DNA of 57,877 nucleotides, from the NCBI RefSeq assembly GCF_003363155.1, contig NZ_QRBE01000001.1:825325-883201 (forward strand), given 5' to 3'. The notes beneath the pieces are model-generated. The model saw only the letters and a program-made list of their open reading frames with translations, did not search any database and had not been told where the DNA came from. A program made the position numbers and the translations under genes. Shown in pieces: positions 8,564-17,532 of the stretch; the first letter of the stretch is position 1; each line of letters begins with the position of its first letter. The stretch is from Dyella monticola. Its GTDB lineage: Bacteria; Pseudomonadota; Gammaproteobacteria; Xanthomonadales; Rhodanobacteraceae.

Positions 8564-8680
8564 ATGGAACGCGAAGAAGACCTGCAACTCGTTGACCTCG
8601 GCGACGCCGCAACCGAAACGAGAGATGTCGGTACCGGAGGCGACGACAATCCCATCGTTCAGGGAAGGGACGCACTCTAA
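8564..8680 (+). CDS. Lasso peptide precursor A1 with predicted Asp1 core
   Basis: This 38-residue peptide is preceded by a good ribosome site (GAAGGAG, 6 bases). The leader contains LVDLGDAATETR, matching the proteobacterial lasso leader pattern LG-x5-T with the invariant Thr (residue 19) at position -2. Cleavage after Arg20 gives the core DVGTGGDDNPIVQGRDAL. Known lasso peptides need an acidic ring-closing residue at position 7, 8 or 9, and Asp7 and Asp8 qualify. The first core residue, normally Gly, is Asp (codon GAT, one base from GGT). B1 and C1 follow directly. It could be a new ring chemistry, a recent inactivating mutation or a sequencing error. It is too short for routine gene calling. 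Confidence 0.75.
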   Translation: MEREEDLQLVDLGDAATETRDVGTGGDDNPIVQGRDAL

Positions 8681-8700
8681 GAAGTCCCGGAGAGCTGTCC

Positions 8701-8728
8701 GAGATGCGCGGCTTCCGCCGCGCATCTC
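8701..8728 (+). promoter_or_regulatory. Perfect 11-bp RNA hairpin between A1 and B1
   Basis: GAGATGCGCGG and CCGCGCATCTC pair perfectly around the loop CTTCCG, 20 bases after the A1 stop. No T-tract follows, so it is not a classic terminator. It probably protects the short precursor mRNA or reduces read-through into B1. The candidate ATG of B1 at 8704 lies inside the 5' arm. The A2-B2 gap has an equivalent hairpin. Confidence 0.75.
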
Positions 8729-9579
8729 GGCGGCGATCAGGCTATGAAGTTCCTGCCCACATACCAGGCAGCGCGAAACCAGCATTCGTGGCGCAATCCT
8801 TTCATTCCGAAGTTATAGCCGCGCAAAGAAGCAGTGCGTCGGCCGATCCGGAGGAGCACCCGCGTAGATATTGGCTCCCGGAGCATGTGGTTGTCTGCAC
8901 CAGGCTTGAAGGAGCCGTTCTGCTGGATCTCCAGAAGAACCGCTATTACGGACTGGGTCGTGCGGAGTCGATAGCGCTTTCTATCTTTGTTGCCAATTGG
9001 CCAGCTACGGCTGGCAGCCCAATATCCCACAATAGTCAAACGGCAGGTAACGCTGTCAACAGATACATCGCTGCGCTCCTAAATTCCGGTCTACTGTGTG
9101 CGATTGAACCCTTGCGACGTGTGCCCTCAGCCCAGGTCGCCACGCCGCTGTCTTCGATAGGCGAAGAGATCGTCGGAATAGGCCGCCCGAGCGTGGCGCA
9201 GGTCGTCACTTTTTTCCGGGCCTATCGGTGGGCACGAAACCACGTGCGCCACAGTTCGCTCGACACGATATCCCGCGCCGTAACGATGACGCGGACTTCG
9301 GCCGAGCGTCCCGGGTCAATGCCAAGCGAAAGTGACGTAGTGCCTCTAGTCTCAGCTTTCCGAATCCTTCGGCCTCTTGCAATGACAGCGAATGGGGAAT
9401 GCCTGACCCATTCGCTCGCCCTACTCAGGTTTTTGGCTCGGTACGGCGTGTTTCCGACGTGGATCATCGGCGTGAGGCTTCGCCCGTGGAGGGCTCATAG
9501 CTGGATCCAGATGCAGGAACGTGTACTCGATTCGACGCCTGAAAAGGTCTGCGACTTTACCCCGATTCTCGCGGTGTGA
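8704..9579 (+). CDS. Lasso leader-binding and leader-peptidase protein B1 (fused RRE and transglutaminase-like)
   Basis: This McjB-type protein binds the precursor leader and cuts it off. A PqqD-like leader-recognition domain occupies about residues 56-135 (HVVVCTRLEGAVLLDLQKNRYYGL). A transglutaminase-like Cys protease follows, with Cys233 (NGECLTHS), His265 (RAHSWIQ) and Asp276 (VLDSTPE) as the likely triad. The ATG at 8704 has GGAGAG 9 bases upstream but lies in a hairpin and adds about 55 residues absent from B2. GTG at 8788 is an alternative, without a clear ribosome site. GGAGGAG at 8850-8856 sits where B2-like translation would begin, but no in-frame start follows it. Function is well supported, and the start is uncertain. 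The C1 ATG follows after 5 bases. Confidence 0.88.
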   Translation: MRGFRRASRRRSGYEVPAHIPGSAKPAFVAQSFHSEVIAAQRSSASADPEEHPRRYWLPEHVVVCTRLEGAVLLDLQKNRYYGLGRAESIALSIFVANWPATAGSPISHNSQTAGNAVNRYIAALLNSGLLCAIEPLRRVPSAQVATPLSSIGEEIVGIGRPSVAQVVTFFRAYRWARNHVRHSSLDTISRAVTMTRTSAERPGSMPSESDVVPLVSAFRILRPLAMTANGECLTHSLALLRFLARYGVFPTWIIGVRLRPWRAHSWIQMQERVLDSTPEKVCDFTPILAV

Positions 9580-9584
9580 ACGGA

Positions 9585-11450
9585 ATGTTTCGCTATCTCG
9601 CACTCGTTTGGGATATCCGAAGCCAAGCGCAAGTTGGCATAGCCCGAACACTGGCGGGTCGAATGACTACGGCGCCCAAGAGCTGGCGGCAAATACATCA
9701 ATCCGACGGAGTGTCCGTATTCTGCGCAGACACATCGCATGGTTCGCTGGACGCGCACTCACTTGGACGCGAAAGCGGCGTTGTCCTTGGCGCCCTGTTT
9801 AAGCGGTGCATCGACAGCGGCGAGGATGGAGCCGCGACCCACGCGAGCTTTGATGAAGTCGAGTCTCGATGCATTGTGAAAACGCAAGGCCGACGACTGA
9901 TAGAGGCTTATTGGGGGAATTATGTCGCCTTTCTGATCGATGAAGCACGCGGCCGAATATGGATTCTCAAGGACCCTACGGGATCGTTGCCATGTATGCG
10001 TGTAGTACATCACGGTGTGCATGTCATATTTTCATGCATTGAGGATTGCCTGGCATTTAACCTCGTACGTTTCACGGTCAACTGGCCTTACGTTGCCGAC
10101 TACGTTCTCGGCGGGTGGACCAATGGCGAGAGCCGCTCGTTAAACGAGCTTGACCAGGTCACGCGCGGCGAGTGCATCGAGATCGATACGACATCAAACC
10201 GGTTGACGCGTCGGCAGTTCTATTGGAAACCGTCTACATTTGCGCTCGGGCCTCATCTTCTAGAGGACACACGAGTCGCGGCTACATTGCTCCGACGTAC
10301 AGTGCGGCATTGTGTGCGCACCTGGGCTGGCTGTTACGAGAGTCTTCTCGTGCGACTGTCAGGTGGCCTGGACTCATCCATTGTTCTCGGCTGCCTGGGC
10401 GGACAAGGATCCGTCGCAAGTGGCAGAGTGACCTGCTTGGCCTACTACGGTAGCAACGTGGGCGCTGATCCTCGCCGCTGGGCGCGGTTGGCGGCGCACC
10501 ACGTCAGAACGGAACTCATTGAGGTTCCGGTGGACGCTCGGCATGTCGGGCTGGAGCCATTGCTTAACGCTGCCCCGACGCCCGTGCCAGCACCGCTTGT
10601 CTCGTACTATCTGGCGAACAGGATTGAGCGAGAAGTAGTGCGTGATCGTGCTGTGACCGCGATACTCACTGGCGAGGGGGGCGATCCCGGCTTCGGGAGT
10701 TTATCGATTGGCAGGGCCATTGATGAAATGATTCGGAACCATGGATTCATCTTCCGTACGATCCAACTGGCCGCACAAATTGCGGCCATCCGAGATACGA
10801 CTACTCTGCGCGTACTCGCTGACGCACTGCGAAGACGCGCCTTCGGAACCCGTCTCCGAGACAATGCGCGACTGTTTGACAAGCTCGGTCAAATGGCATC
10901 CTATGACACACGACGAACAGCTCTTGCTTATGATCACTATCCCCATCCTTGGTTTCGAGAGGAAGCCGGCGTGCCCTGGGGGCTCGTATATCGCTTGGGA
11001 ATGCTGCTGACGGCGCCCGAGTTTTACGATCCATTTCCGGCGTCGGGCGGACACCAAGCCAATCTTGTGCACCCCCTGTATTCGCAGCCTGTGGTGGAGC
11101 TTTGCCTGCGCATTCCCCTTTATGTGCACTTCTTGAACGGACGTGATCGCGGGCTGGCGCGTAATGCGTTCACCGCGGAAGTTCCGAAAGAAATCCTGCA
11201 ACGTCAATGGAAGGATCGGGGGGCGAACGTTAACGAAGAACTCGTCGCAAAGAACCTCGTATTCCTACGCAGTGTTTTGTTGGACGGCGTGCTTGTCCGA
11301 GAGGGTATCCTGGATCGCATTGCGATCGAACGCGCGCTATCCAATACGCCGACAAAGGCCGCCGCGGAGTTGCCAGTAATCCTGCACGACTTGGCTATCG
11401 AGCTGTGGGTTCGCAAATGGTCTAACTGCGCGGCAAGCGCGGCGGCTTGA
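9585..11450 (+). CDS. Lasso peptide cyclase C1 (asparagine-synthetase-like)
   Basis: This McjC-type enzyme adenylates the ring-closing Asp or Glu side chain and forms the lasso's isopeptide bond with the core N-terminus. An N-terminal glutaminase-like domain lacks the catalytic Cys after Met (MFRYLALVWD), as usual in lasso cyclases. The ATP-binding PP-loop is LSGGLDSSIV near residue 263, and LTGEGGDPGF follows downstream. A GTG at 9576 overlaps the B1 stop, but the ATG at 9585 is chosen because C2 begins with the same MFR motif. At 621 residues it has normal length. It converges on the isopeptidase E1 gene with a 7-base gap. If A1 has Asp1, this enzyme must accept a bulkier N-terminal residue. 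Confidence 0.92.
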   Translation: MFRYLALVWDIRSQAQVGIARTLAGRMTTAPKSWRQIHQSDGVSVFCADTSHGSLDAHSLGRESGVVLGALFKRCIDSGEDGAATHASFDEVESRCIVKTQGRRLIEAYWGNYVAFLIDEARGRIWILKDPTGSLPCMRVVHHGVHVIFSCIEDCLAFNLVRFTVNWPYVADYVLGGWTNGESRSLNELDQVTRGECIEIDTTSNRLTRRQFYWKPSTFALGPHLLEDTRVAATLLRRTVRHCVRTWAGCYESLLVRLSGGLDSSIVLGCLGGQGSVASGRVTCLAYYGSNVGADPRRWARLAAHHVRTELIEVPVDARHVGLEPLLNAAPTPVPAPLVSYYLANRIEREVVRDRAVTAILTGEGGDPGFGSLSIGRAIDEMIRNHGFIFRTIQLAAQIAAIRDTTTLRVLADALRRRAFGTRLRDNARLFDKLGQMASYDTRRTALAYDHYPHPWFREEAGVPWGLVYRLGMLLTAPEFYDPFPASGGHQANLVHPLYSQPVVELCLRIPLYVHFLNGRDRGLARNAFTAEVPKEILQRQWKDRGANVNEELVAKNLVFLRSVLLDGVLVREGILDRIAIERALSNTPTKAAAELPVILHDLAIELWVRKWSNCAASAAA

Positions 11451-11457
11451 TAGTGAA

Positions 11458-13893
11458 TTAGCAGGACTTGCCACCTGTACATCGCTTGGGCGCTGCGGTC
11501 CATTGAAGGTACGGAGGCGCAGGGAGCTTTGCGTCTTGGTCTCTCAAGATGCGTAACCGGTCCCATGCAGCATATTGCTGCCGCTTCAACTTGTCCGGGT
11601 CGCGCTCATCTTTCAGCCAGTAGAGCCACCAGTCCATCGTACGCTCCTGCAGCGCCAAGAGCTGGGTAGGATTTTGCGGATGATGATCGCCTCGCTCGAT
11701 ATTCGGGATGACGTAAAGCTCGACAGGTTTATTCAAGTGTCTCAGGCGGCTGAACATCTCCCACTGCATCGCTAGCGGTGCCGCCTTTCCTGCAAATGAG
11801 TCTGTCACCATCAGGAGCAACGGAGCACGAATGTGCTCGACGTTGAAGGTCGGCGCGTGCTCAAGCCAGTCCTTTAAGCCTGCTCCAAAGGGTTCCGAGC
11901 CATCACGTCGCTCTCTATCCGCCCAGCCCATCATGGCTGCCTCGAAGTACCCCGAGTCAATGTTGTCATCGGCGATGGCGGCGGCAAACGGGAACCCTGA
12001 AAAGGCCAAGGCGTATTCGACGTGCCAGCCGTTACGGCTAAAGCCCACAATACCGACGCGGGCACAGTCGATCAGACCAATAGAGTAAAGATACTTGATT
12101 GCCGACGTGTATCCACGCATCCGTGCGTCCGCCTCGGATGACGGGTATCCCGCCGGCGGTGTTCCGATCTCCAAGACGACAATGCCTTGGTTTGCCAGTG
12201 GCTGCGCCAAATATACAGGTCCACCAGGACCGAGCGTTGCGCCTGGCGCGCCTCGTCCGTACAGCGAAAAGTCCTCGTGCCGATCCCCACTGGCGCTTTG
12301 AATGACCAGCGGATACCGATGATTGGGTTGATAATGCACGGGTAGAAAAAGCCGCCCCTCTCGGGTGTATCCCAGATCGTCTTTCCACTGGATGAACTTT
12401 ACCTTCCCTAGAGTAAAGTTCGTTCTTAGATCAGGGTTGGGATCGAATACCATTTCTTCCTGGCCCGTACGAGCATCTACCGCATAGAGTGCGGGAGGGG
12501 TGTTCGCATCCTGGTGCAGGTCCACGCGAATACGCGTTTCGGGGTGAACCAGGTGGGCCCCATCTATTTGCACCCACTGCCCCGCGTGCTTCTGTAGCAT
12601 CATCCGCTTGACATGTTCGTCGTCAAGCTCGATCTCGATAGTATTGGCATCCGGCCACAGCACGCCCTCGATCTCTTTCGCATCCACTCCAGGGATCGGT
12701 AGTTTCTGGTACTTGCCTGTGGAAACGTCGATCTGCGCGACAGCGTTACCCGCCATTCCATCCTTGTCATGCGAATCAAGAGGCAAATACACAGGCCATG
12801 CGATGATCGAATGACTGTCCGGCGACCAACTGATCGCCGTGCCGAACGGCAAAGGCGCATTCCACAGAGGGCGCGCTGTTGCTTTGTCGATCGAAACGAG
12901 AAAAAACTCCTGGATCGGTGATGGCTCGCTAGAGATACTTTTATGCGCTGAGCTTTGAACGTACTGTCTCAACAACCTTCCCTCATATCGATTCCACGGC
13001 TGCGGGATCGCTCGCACTGTCCCCGAGACGACCGCCATGCGGCCATCGGGTGATACGACTGGTCGTTCAAGCCAAGCATACGGGTAATAGTTGACGCCTC
13101 GATCGGCCGCACTGACTTCTGTAGCGTGGAAGGGTGTCGAAGCACTGCGTTGTACGAACCATTCACGAGCGCCCCATGCGATTTCCTGCGCGGTTGCTCC
13201 GTCTACTGCGCCAATTAGTAGCGAGTACGCCTCTTGGTTCGTAACGGTGAAGCCGTGTTGAAACATCTGGTTGGATCGGCCCAGCGAGTATTTGCGCTTC
13301 GTCTCGTAGACCAGAGTGGATCGCGGACCTGCGGCAAACCAGGTGACATCATTGTCTGATGCCGTAAGAAAGCCCCATCTCTTCGTTTTGATGTTCGCAT
13401 AGGCCACCTGGTGGACGCCTTTGTCGTCTTCCCAAAGAAAGGCAACGCGTTCGTTGTCAATCCACACCGGAAAGTTCAGCGTAGGGAGCAGAAGATCGGG
13501 CGCCGCTCCATTCCCGAGGATTGTTGCGCCTAGCCCGCGCGTAAACAGCCGAGCCACGGTGTACGGCTTGGCTGCCTCCAGTGAGCCCAGGCCGCCCGCA
13601 ATAATTTCGGCTTCAACGCCGCCGCGAGCCACGCTTCCTCGTATCAGCATTGCAGCGTAGTGCTCGTCGTCAGGGGAGAGCGCAATACTCTTGGCATGTT
13701 GATCAGCAACCATGAATCGAGTCGTCTGAAGAGCGTCTCGGACAGTAAACGGCTGCTTGTCCGTCGCCATTGCGACATTCGCGGCGCCACAGCTGAGAAA
13801 AGAAGCGACGATGAGCGTGTACATAAAATGATGCACGCTGCGCTGGTATTCGAAGCGCGGCGCCCCCCGCTTCTTGCGGAATATCGTTCTCAT
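11458..13893 (-). CDS. Lasso peptide isopeptidase E1 (AtxE2 family)
   Basis: This is a prolyl-oligopeptidase-like serine hydrolase of the AtxE2 family, which linearises lasso peptides by cutting the isopeptide bond. The 811 residues begin with a long charged n-region and a hydrophobic segment ending near VAMA, suggesting export to the periplasm. A beta-propeller-like part follows, then an alpha/beta-hydrolase domain. The likely triad is Ser619 (GFSRNG), Asp698 (VTDS) and His737 or His738 (GDHHPQ). An internal Met at residue 24 (position 13824) is a possible alternative start. The gene lies 16 bases after the TonB receptor gene on the same strand and probably shares its transcript, which links uptake and cleavage of the peptide. 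Confidence 0.9.
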   Translation of the reverse strand: MRTIFRKKRGAPRFEYQRSVHHFMYTLIVASFLSCGAANVAMATDKQPFTVRDALQTTRFMVADQHAKSIALSPDDEHYAAMLIRGSVARGGVEAEIIAGGLGSLEAAKPYTVARLFTRGLGATILGNGAAPDLLLPTLNFPVWIDNERVAFLWEDDKGVHQVAYANIKTKRWGFLTASDNDVTWFAAGPRSTLVYETKRKYSLGRSNQMFQHGFTVTNQEAYSLLIGAVDGATAQEIAWGAREWFVQRSASTPFHATEVSAADRGVNYYPYAWLERPVVSPDGRMAVVSGTVRAIPQPWNRYEGRLLRQYVQSSAHKSISSEPSPIQEFFLVSIDKATARPLWNAPLPFGTAISWSPDSHSIIAWPVYLPLDSHDKDGMAGNAVAQIDVSTGKYQKLPIPGVDAKEIEGVLWPDANTIEIELDDEHVKRMMLQKHAGQWVQIDGAHLVHPETRIRVDLHQDANTPPALYAVDARTGQEEMVFDPNPDLRTNFTLGKVKFIQWKDDLGYTREGRLFLPVHYQPNHRYPLVIQSASGDRHEDFSLYGRGAPGATLGPGGPVYLAQPLANQGIVVLEIGTPPAGYPSSEADARMRGYTSAIKYLYSIGLIDCARVGIVGFSRNGWHVEYALAFSGFPFAAAIADDNIDSGYFEAAMMGWADRERRDGSEPFGAGLKDWLEHAPTFNVEHIRAPLLLMVTDSFAGKAAPLAMQWEMFSRLRHLNKPVELYVIPNIERGDHHPQNPTQLLALQERTMDWWLYWLKDERDPDKLKRQQYAAWDRLRILRDQDAKLPAPPYLQWTAAPKRCTGGKSC

Positions 13894-13909
13894 GTGCGGG
13901 GCTCGCCGT

Positions 13910-16585
13910 TCAGAAGTGCTTCGTGATCGAGAAACTGACGACGCGACCTAATGCTGAGTAGTTTGTCGAGTCGTAGTTCACGTAATAAGGTTCAATCGGT
14001 GCTAGAAACGGCGGACGTCGATTGAACACATTCGTCAGCGACAGGTTGAAGCCGAAGCCGTCAAGGACGTTTGGGCTGGCCGCATAGTCAAATACCAGAT
14101 CAACCGTTGTCATGGAGCTGCCCATCGGGCTGGGTGTCAGCAGCGTGTTGCGTATGCCGCGCAGGTAATTGACGATGCTAGACACGCTGAAGTCCGAGCG
14201 CGACCAGCGCGCCGCAAGTTGACCTTTGAATTTTGGCGGAAACGACACCACCCCCACAGTGTCTTCGGTGGCCGGAACGCCAATGAGTTGACGGTCACCC
14301 TTGGTAATGAAACTTCCTTTTATGTTGAAGTTCCATGACGCGTCTAGTTCTTGGAGCGAATAATCCGCGTCGAAATCCAAGCCCCTGACGTGTTGTGATT
14401 GAGCGTTCAAATAGCGGTCGTCAATTACGGCGATAACGTCTCTCGGGTTGTAAGCCGCCCCCGTGTCATTGGTGAAGATCGCTGGCTGAAGGATTCCGGC
14501 CTGCTGGTTTGGGGTGGGATTGGGGGTAACGAAAGTCGTGTAGGCAGGATCATTCAACGCTTGAGCAAGCTGGACGAATGAGCTAAAGGGATTAACGACA
14601 CGTTGGCGGTAGTCGATGTCGAACGCCCCTAGATCGATCGTGGCATCCGGTAAGAATGAAGGTCGAATCACTACTCCCGCGGTCGCAACATCAGCTCGCT
14701 CAGGGCCAAGATTTGGGTTTCCGCCAGACCTGAGCAATACGGTTGCGTTGCTGGGAGCGCCGGATGCTCCGACCGCGGAAGCGGTAAAGAGTGTCGCGCT
14801 TTGCGCTTGATATAGCTGAGTGAGTGTGGGGGCCTTGAAGCTCTTTCCCCAACTTGCCCTGACATCGACACTGGGCGTGAGACTCCAGAGCATGCCGAGT
14901 TTGGGTGTGGTGGTGCCTCCGAAGCTGTTGTAATCGTCATAGCGAGCTGCGGCGTTGAAGGAGAGGCTATCGACGAAAGGGATTTCCTGGCTCTCGGTGA
15001 TGAGCGGAAAATAAACCTCATCGTAAGCATAACGGACGGACTGTGATCCTTCGATCGAGGGAGTCTGCTCGATAAGGTCGAACTGATTGTATTCGGATTT
15101 GCGCCAACCTCCGCCGACTGACATCCGCGCATCCCCTCCGGGTAGGCCAAAGAGTGCTCCCTCGAAGTCCACATCCGCGGATTGCGTTTGATTGCTGTAC
15201 CTTGTGCTCGTTACAAACGCCTGAGTGTCCGTAGTGAGCGAGAATCCGGTGGCTTGCGATACAGTATTGTCTTCGCCGTCAAAGGCGTTGATCCGTACTG
15301 ACCAGTCGTGCGGTAACGTGATCCGTAGCGATGGCGAGATGCCGTAGATCGTTCCGTCCGTATCGGAGTTTTGTAAGCCCGAAGCAGCGTACAAACTGGT
15401 CTCGGTCATTGATCGCTTCGTCAAGAAAGCATCGAGTGTAAACTCGGCGTTGGAACCAAACTCCTGGTGTCCGCTGAACAGCACTCCATTCTGTGACATC
15501 TTCGGATAGATCGTCAGCTGATCAGAATTGGGTATGTAACCGAGGTAGTCGCGCTGCGACGCGCGCACCGCACCATCGCTGGTTGTTTCCGCCGCAAGGA
15601 GTAGCCCGCCTGATGACCACGTGTTGCCTGCGACTAGGGAGACCTGGGTTTGGCCATAGCCTCCATCGGTCGCACCGCCAGTCCGGGCGGTGAGTTCCGC
15701 ACCGTTATAATCGCGCTTCAGGACAATGTTAGCGACGCCTCCCACGGCGTCTGACCCGTAAATTGCGCTCGCGCCGTCTAGCAGCACGTCCATGCGGTCG
15801 ATCGCGGCGATGGGGATCACCGCGACGTCCGTGGCCTGGCTGAAGCCATCGTAAGGTAGCCGTGCGCCATTGAGCAAAGTCAGTGTCGCATCTGGCCCAA
15901 GCCCTCTGAGGTTCAGGCTGGAGCCACCCGTGATGTTCTGATTCGCTATATCTCCACCGGTGCCCGGAAGTACGCCGGGATTCTGTCCGCCGCTGAAATT
16001 CTGTGGCAGCGATCGGATCACGTCGCCGAGATCGTTATCGCCCGCCAACCGCATGTCGTCCTGGGTGATCATCACGAGCGGCGACGAGGGCTGCGCGCCC
16101 CTGATCCGCGTGCCCGTGACGGCTACCTGCGCCAAGTTAACAGGGGTCTGTCGCGAGGCGGATTCAGCCTGAGAGGTCTGCTCTTTGGTATTAGTCGGTG
16201 TCGGCCTAGGTGCCGGGCGCAACACGAACGTTGTGGCGTTCAGTGCATCGAAGGTCAATCCAGTGCCGGTAAGGAGGAGGCGCAGCGCTTCGATCGGCGT
16301 ATGCGCGCCAGACAAGCCGCGCGTCGTTTTGCCTTTTACTAAACCCGGCGAATAGGAAATCGTCAGTTTGCTTTGTTCCGCGAGCCGGTTCAGGGCCTGA
16401 TCCAACGGGCCTGCCGGTAAGTTCCAACTAGATGGCTGAGGGCTTGCCTGTGCCGTGGCGATGAGCGGTTGGACCAGAAGGAGAAGACCGCCAGACATGG
16501 CGCTCGCCAGAAGTGTCTTGGGAATTGTTCGCGTACAAGAGATGATCTTCTGATTTCGGTTCTGATAGTTTTCGTTAGCGTGCAT
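13910..16585 (-). CDS. TonB-dependent receptor 1 with STN signalling domain
   Basis: This outer-membrane receptor probably imports lasso peptide 1. A signal peptide ends near ATAQA and is followed by a secretin/TonB short N-terminal (STN) domain (LPAGPLDQALNRLAEQSKLTISYSP is typical). Such domains contact a FecR anti-sigma factor. The plug domain contains VTGTRIRGAQPSSPLVMITQ and TLLNGARLPYDG, and the barrel ends with Phe (SITKHF). The start at 16585 is chosen for its GGGAGGGG ribosome site, and an upstream in-frame ATG at 16606 has none. The 891-residue length is normal. It is divergent from the first FecI gene and upstream of E1. Assignment to lasso uptake rests on context. Confidence 0.9.
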   Translation of the reverse strand: MHANENYQNRNQKIISCTRTIPKTLLASAMSGGLLLLVQPLIATAQASPQPSSWNLPAGPLDQALNRLAEQSKLTISYSPGLVKGKTTRGLSGAHTPIEALRLLLTGTGLTFDALNATTFVLRPAPRPTPTNTKEQTSQAESASRQTPVNLAQVAVTGTRIRGAQPSSPLVMITQDDMRLAGDNDLGDVIRSLPQNFSGGQNPGVLPGTGGDIANQNITGGSSLNLRGLGPDATLTLLNGARLPYDGFSQATDVAVIPIAAIDRMDVLLDGASAIYGSDAVGGVANIVLKRDYNGAELTARTGGATDGGYGQTQVSLVAGNTWSSGGLLLAAETTSDGAVRASQRDYLGYIPNSDQLTIYPKMSQNGVLFSGHQEFGSNAEFTLDAFLTKRSMTETSLYAASGLQNSDTDGTIYGISPSLRITLPHDWSVRINAFDGEDNTVSQATGFSLTTDTQAFVTSTRYSNQTQSADVDFEGALFGLPGGDARMSVGGGWRKSEYNQFDLIEQTPSIEGSQSVRYAYDEVYFPLITESQEIPFVDSLSFNAAARYDDYNSFGGTTTPKLGMLWSLTPSVDVRASWGKSFKAPTLTQLYQAQSATLFTASAVGASGAPSNATVLLRSGGNPNLGPERADVATAGVVIRPSFLPDATIDLGAFDIDYRQRVVNPFSSFVQLAQALNDPAYTTFVTPNPTPNQQAGILQPAIFTNDTGAAYNPRDVIAVIDDRYLNAQSQHVRGLDFDADYSLQELDASWNFNIKGSFITKGDRQLIGVPATEDTVGVVSFPPKFKGQLAARWSRSDFSVSSIVNYLRGIRNTLLTPSPMGSSMTTVDLVFDYAASPNVLDGFGFNLSLTNVFNRRPPFLAPIEPYYVNYDSTNYSALGRVVSFSITKHF

Positions 16586-16926
16586 TGGGTTCCCCTCCCG
16601 TGGCATGGACCCGCGCGATTGCTGTCGTTCACCGGATGAGCGCGGTTGTCATCTCCCTGTTACGTTATTGATGGGCGAAACCCGAACGTGTGTTTTGAAA
16701 TGGGCGGCCAGAACTTCTGGGGTGTGCTGGCGGCCATCCCCAAACTCCCCTGATACGCGTGCGCTCGCCCCATACCGAACCTCCTTTCGTGGTTGTTCAC
16801 GAAACGCTAAAAGACAGCAGGTTTCGGTTGCTCTGACGGCGCGATCGTGCAGTAACATGTAACCTGTCTGAAACGACACACGTGAATGCAGACACGGCTT
16901 AGTTTCTGCGGGCGGGCAGACAGTTC
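16586..16926. other. Divergent control region between receptor 1 and FecI1
   Basis: This 341-base gap separates the leftward receptor gene from the rightward sigma-factor gene. It should contain promoters in both directions, with the receptor probably read by a FecI-type sigma factor. I see no confident ECF promoter pair and no gene. Confidence 0.5.
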
Positions 16927-17532
16927 ATGGATAACCGGCGTGACACTGCTTTGCATGATGCGCCCCCTGAACCGGCGGTTGTTACCGCGGTCGAGGGGGG
17001 CGGTCGGCTCGATGCGTACGATGCGTTCTTTCGCACGCAGTACGATGCACTGGTGAGCTTCCTGCGTCGACGCAGCCGCACGAATGAAGATGCGGAGGAT
17101 GCAGCGCAGGAAAGCTTTACGCGCTTGACGCGCTATCGCGACACATATCCCCTGTTGGCATGGAAAGCCATGCTGTATCGCATCGCCATCAACGTGGTGA
17201 ACGATCAATCACGCAGGGCACGCACGCGCTGCGTGCCGCAGCACGTTTCGCTGGATGATGTAAGCATTGAATCCGACGAGCCAAGCGCCGAAGAGGCGGC
17301 CGCGGCCGCACAGCAGCGCGTGTTATTGCGCGAGGCAATCCTGGCGCTGCCCCCTAAGTGCCGGCAGGTCTATCTGCTGACGCGCCTGCGCGGTATGACC
17401 AGCAGGCAAGTGGCCACGCATTGCGGGATCTCGGTGCGGATGGTCGAGAAGCACCTGGCCAATGCGCTCGTACACATTCGCCGCAGGTTCGGAGCGGGCT
17501 CGCCGGGCACGTATCAGGAAGATGAGGCATGA
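16927..17532 (+). CDS. FecI-type ECF sigma factor 1
   Basis: This is a 201-residue extracytoplasmic-function sigma factor. Region 2 spans about residues 37-95 (FFRTQYDALVSFLRRRSRTNEDAEDAAQESF). Region 4 ends with the helix-turn-helix GMTSRQVATHCGISVRMVEKHLANALVHIRRR, the FecI-like form. It is followed by its FecR partner with a 4-base ATGA overlap, so the pair is translationally coupled. It is divergent from receptor 1, the most likely target together with E1. Activation probably requires a signal from an occupied receptor through FecR. Confidence 0.92.
   Translation: MDNRRDTALHDAPPEPAVVTAVEGGGRLDAYDAFFRTQYDALVSFLRRRSRTNEDAEDAAQESFTRLTRYRDTYPLLAWKAMLYRIAINVVNDQSRRARTRCVPQHVSLDDVSIESDEPSAEEAAAAAQQRVLLREAILALPPKCRQVYLLTRLRGMTSRQVATHCGISVRMVEKHLANALVHIRRRFGAGSPGTYQEDEA

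Noticed and set aside
8564-8680. Alternative A1 core starting at Gly23 or Gly26
   Set aside because: Neither has Asp or Glu at position 7, 8 or 9, and neither puts Thr at -2 with the LG-x5-T spacing seen in A2.
8744-8818. A 24-codon frame (MKFLPTYQAARN...) between A1 and B1 as a second precursor
   Set aside because: It has no ribosome site, no leader motif and no acidic residue for ring closure. It overlaps B1 in another frame.
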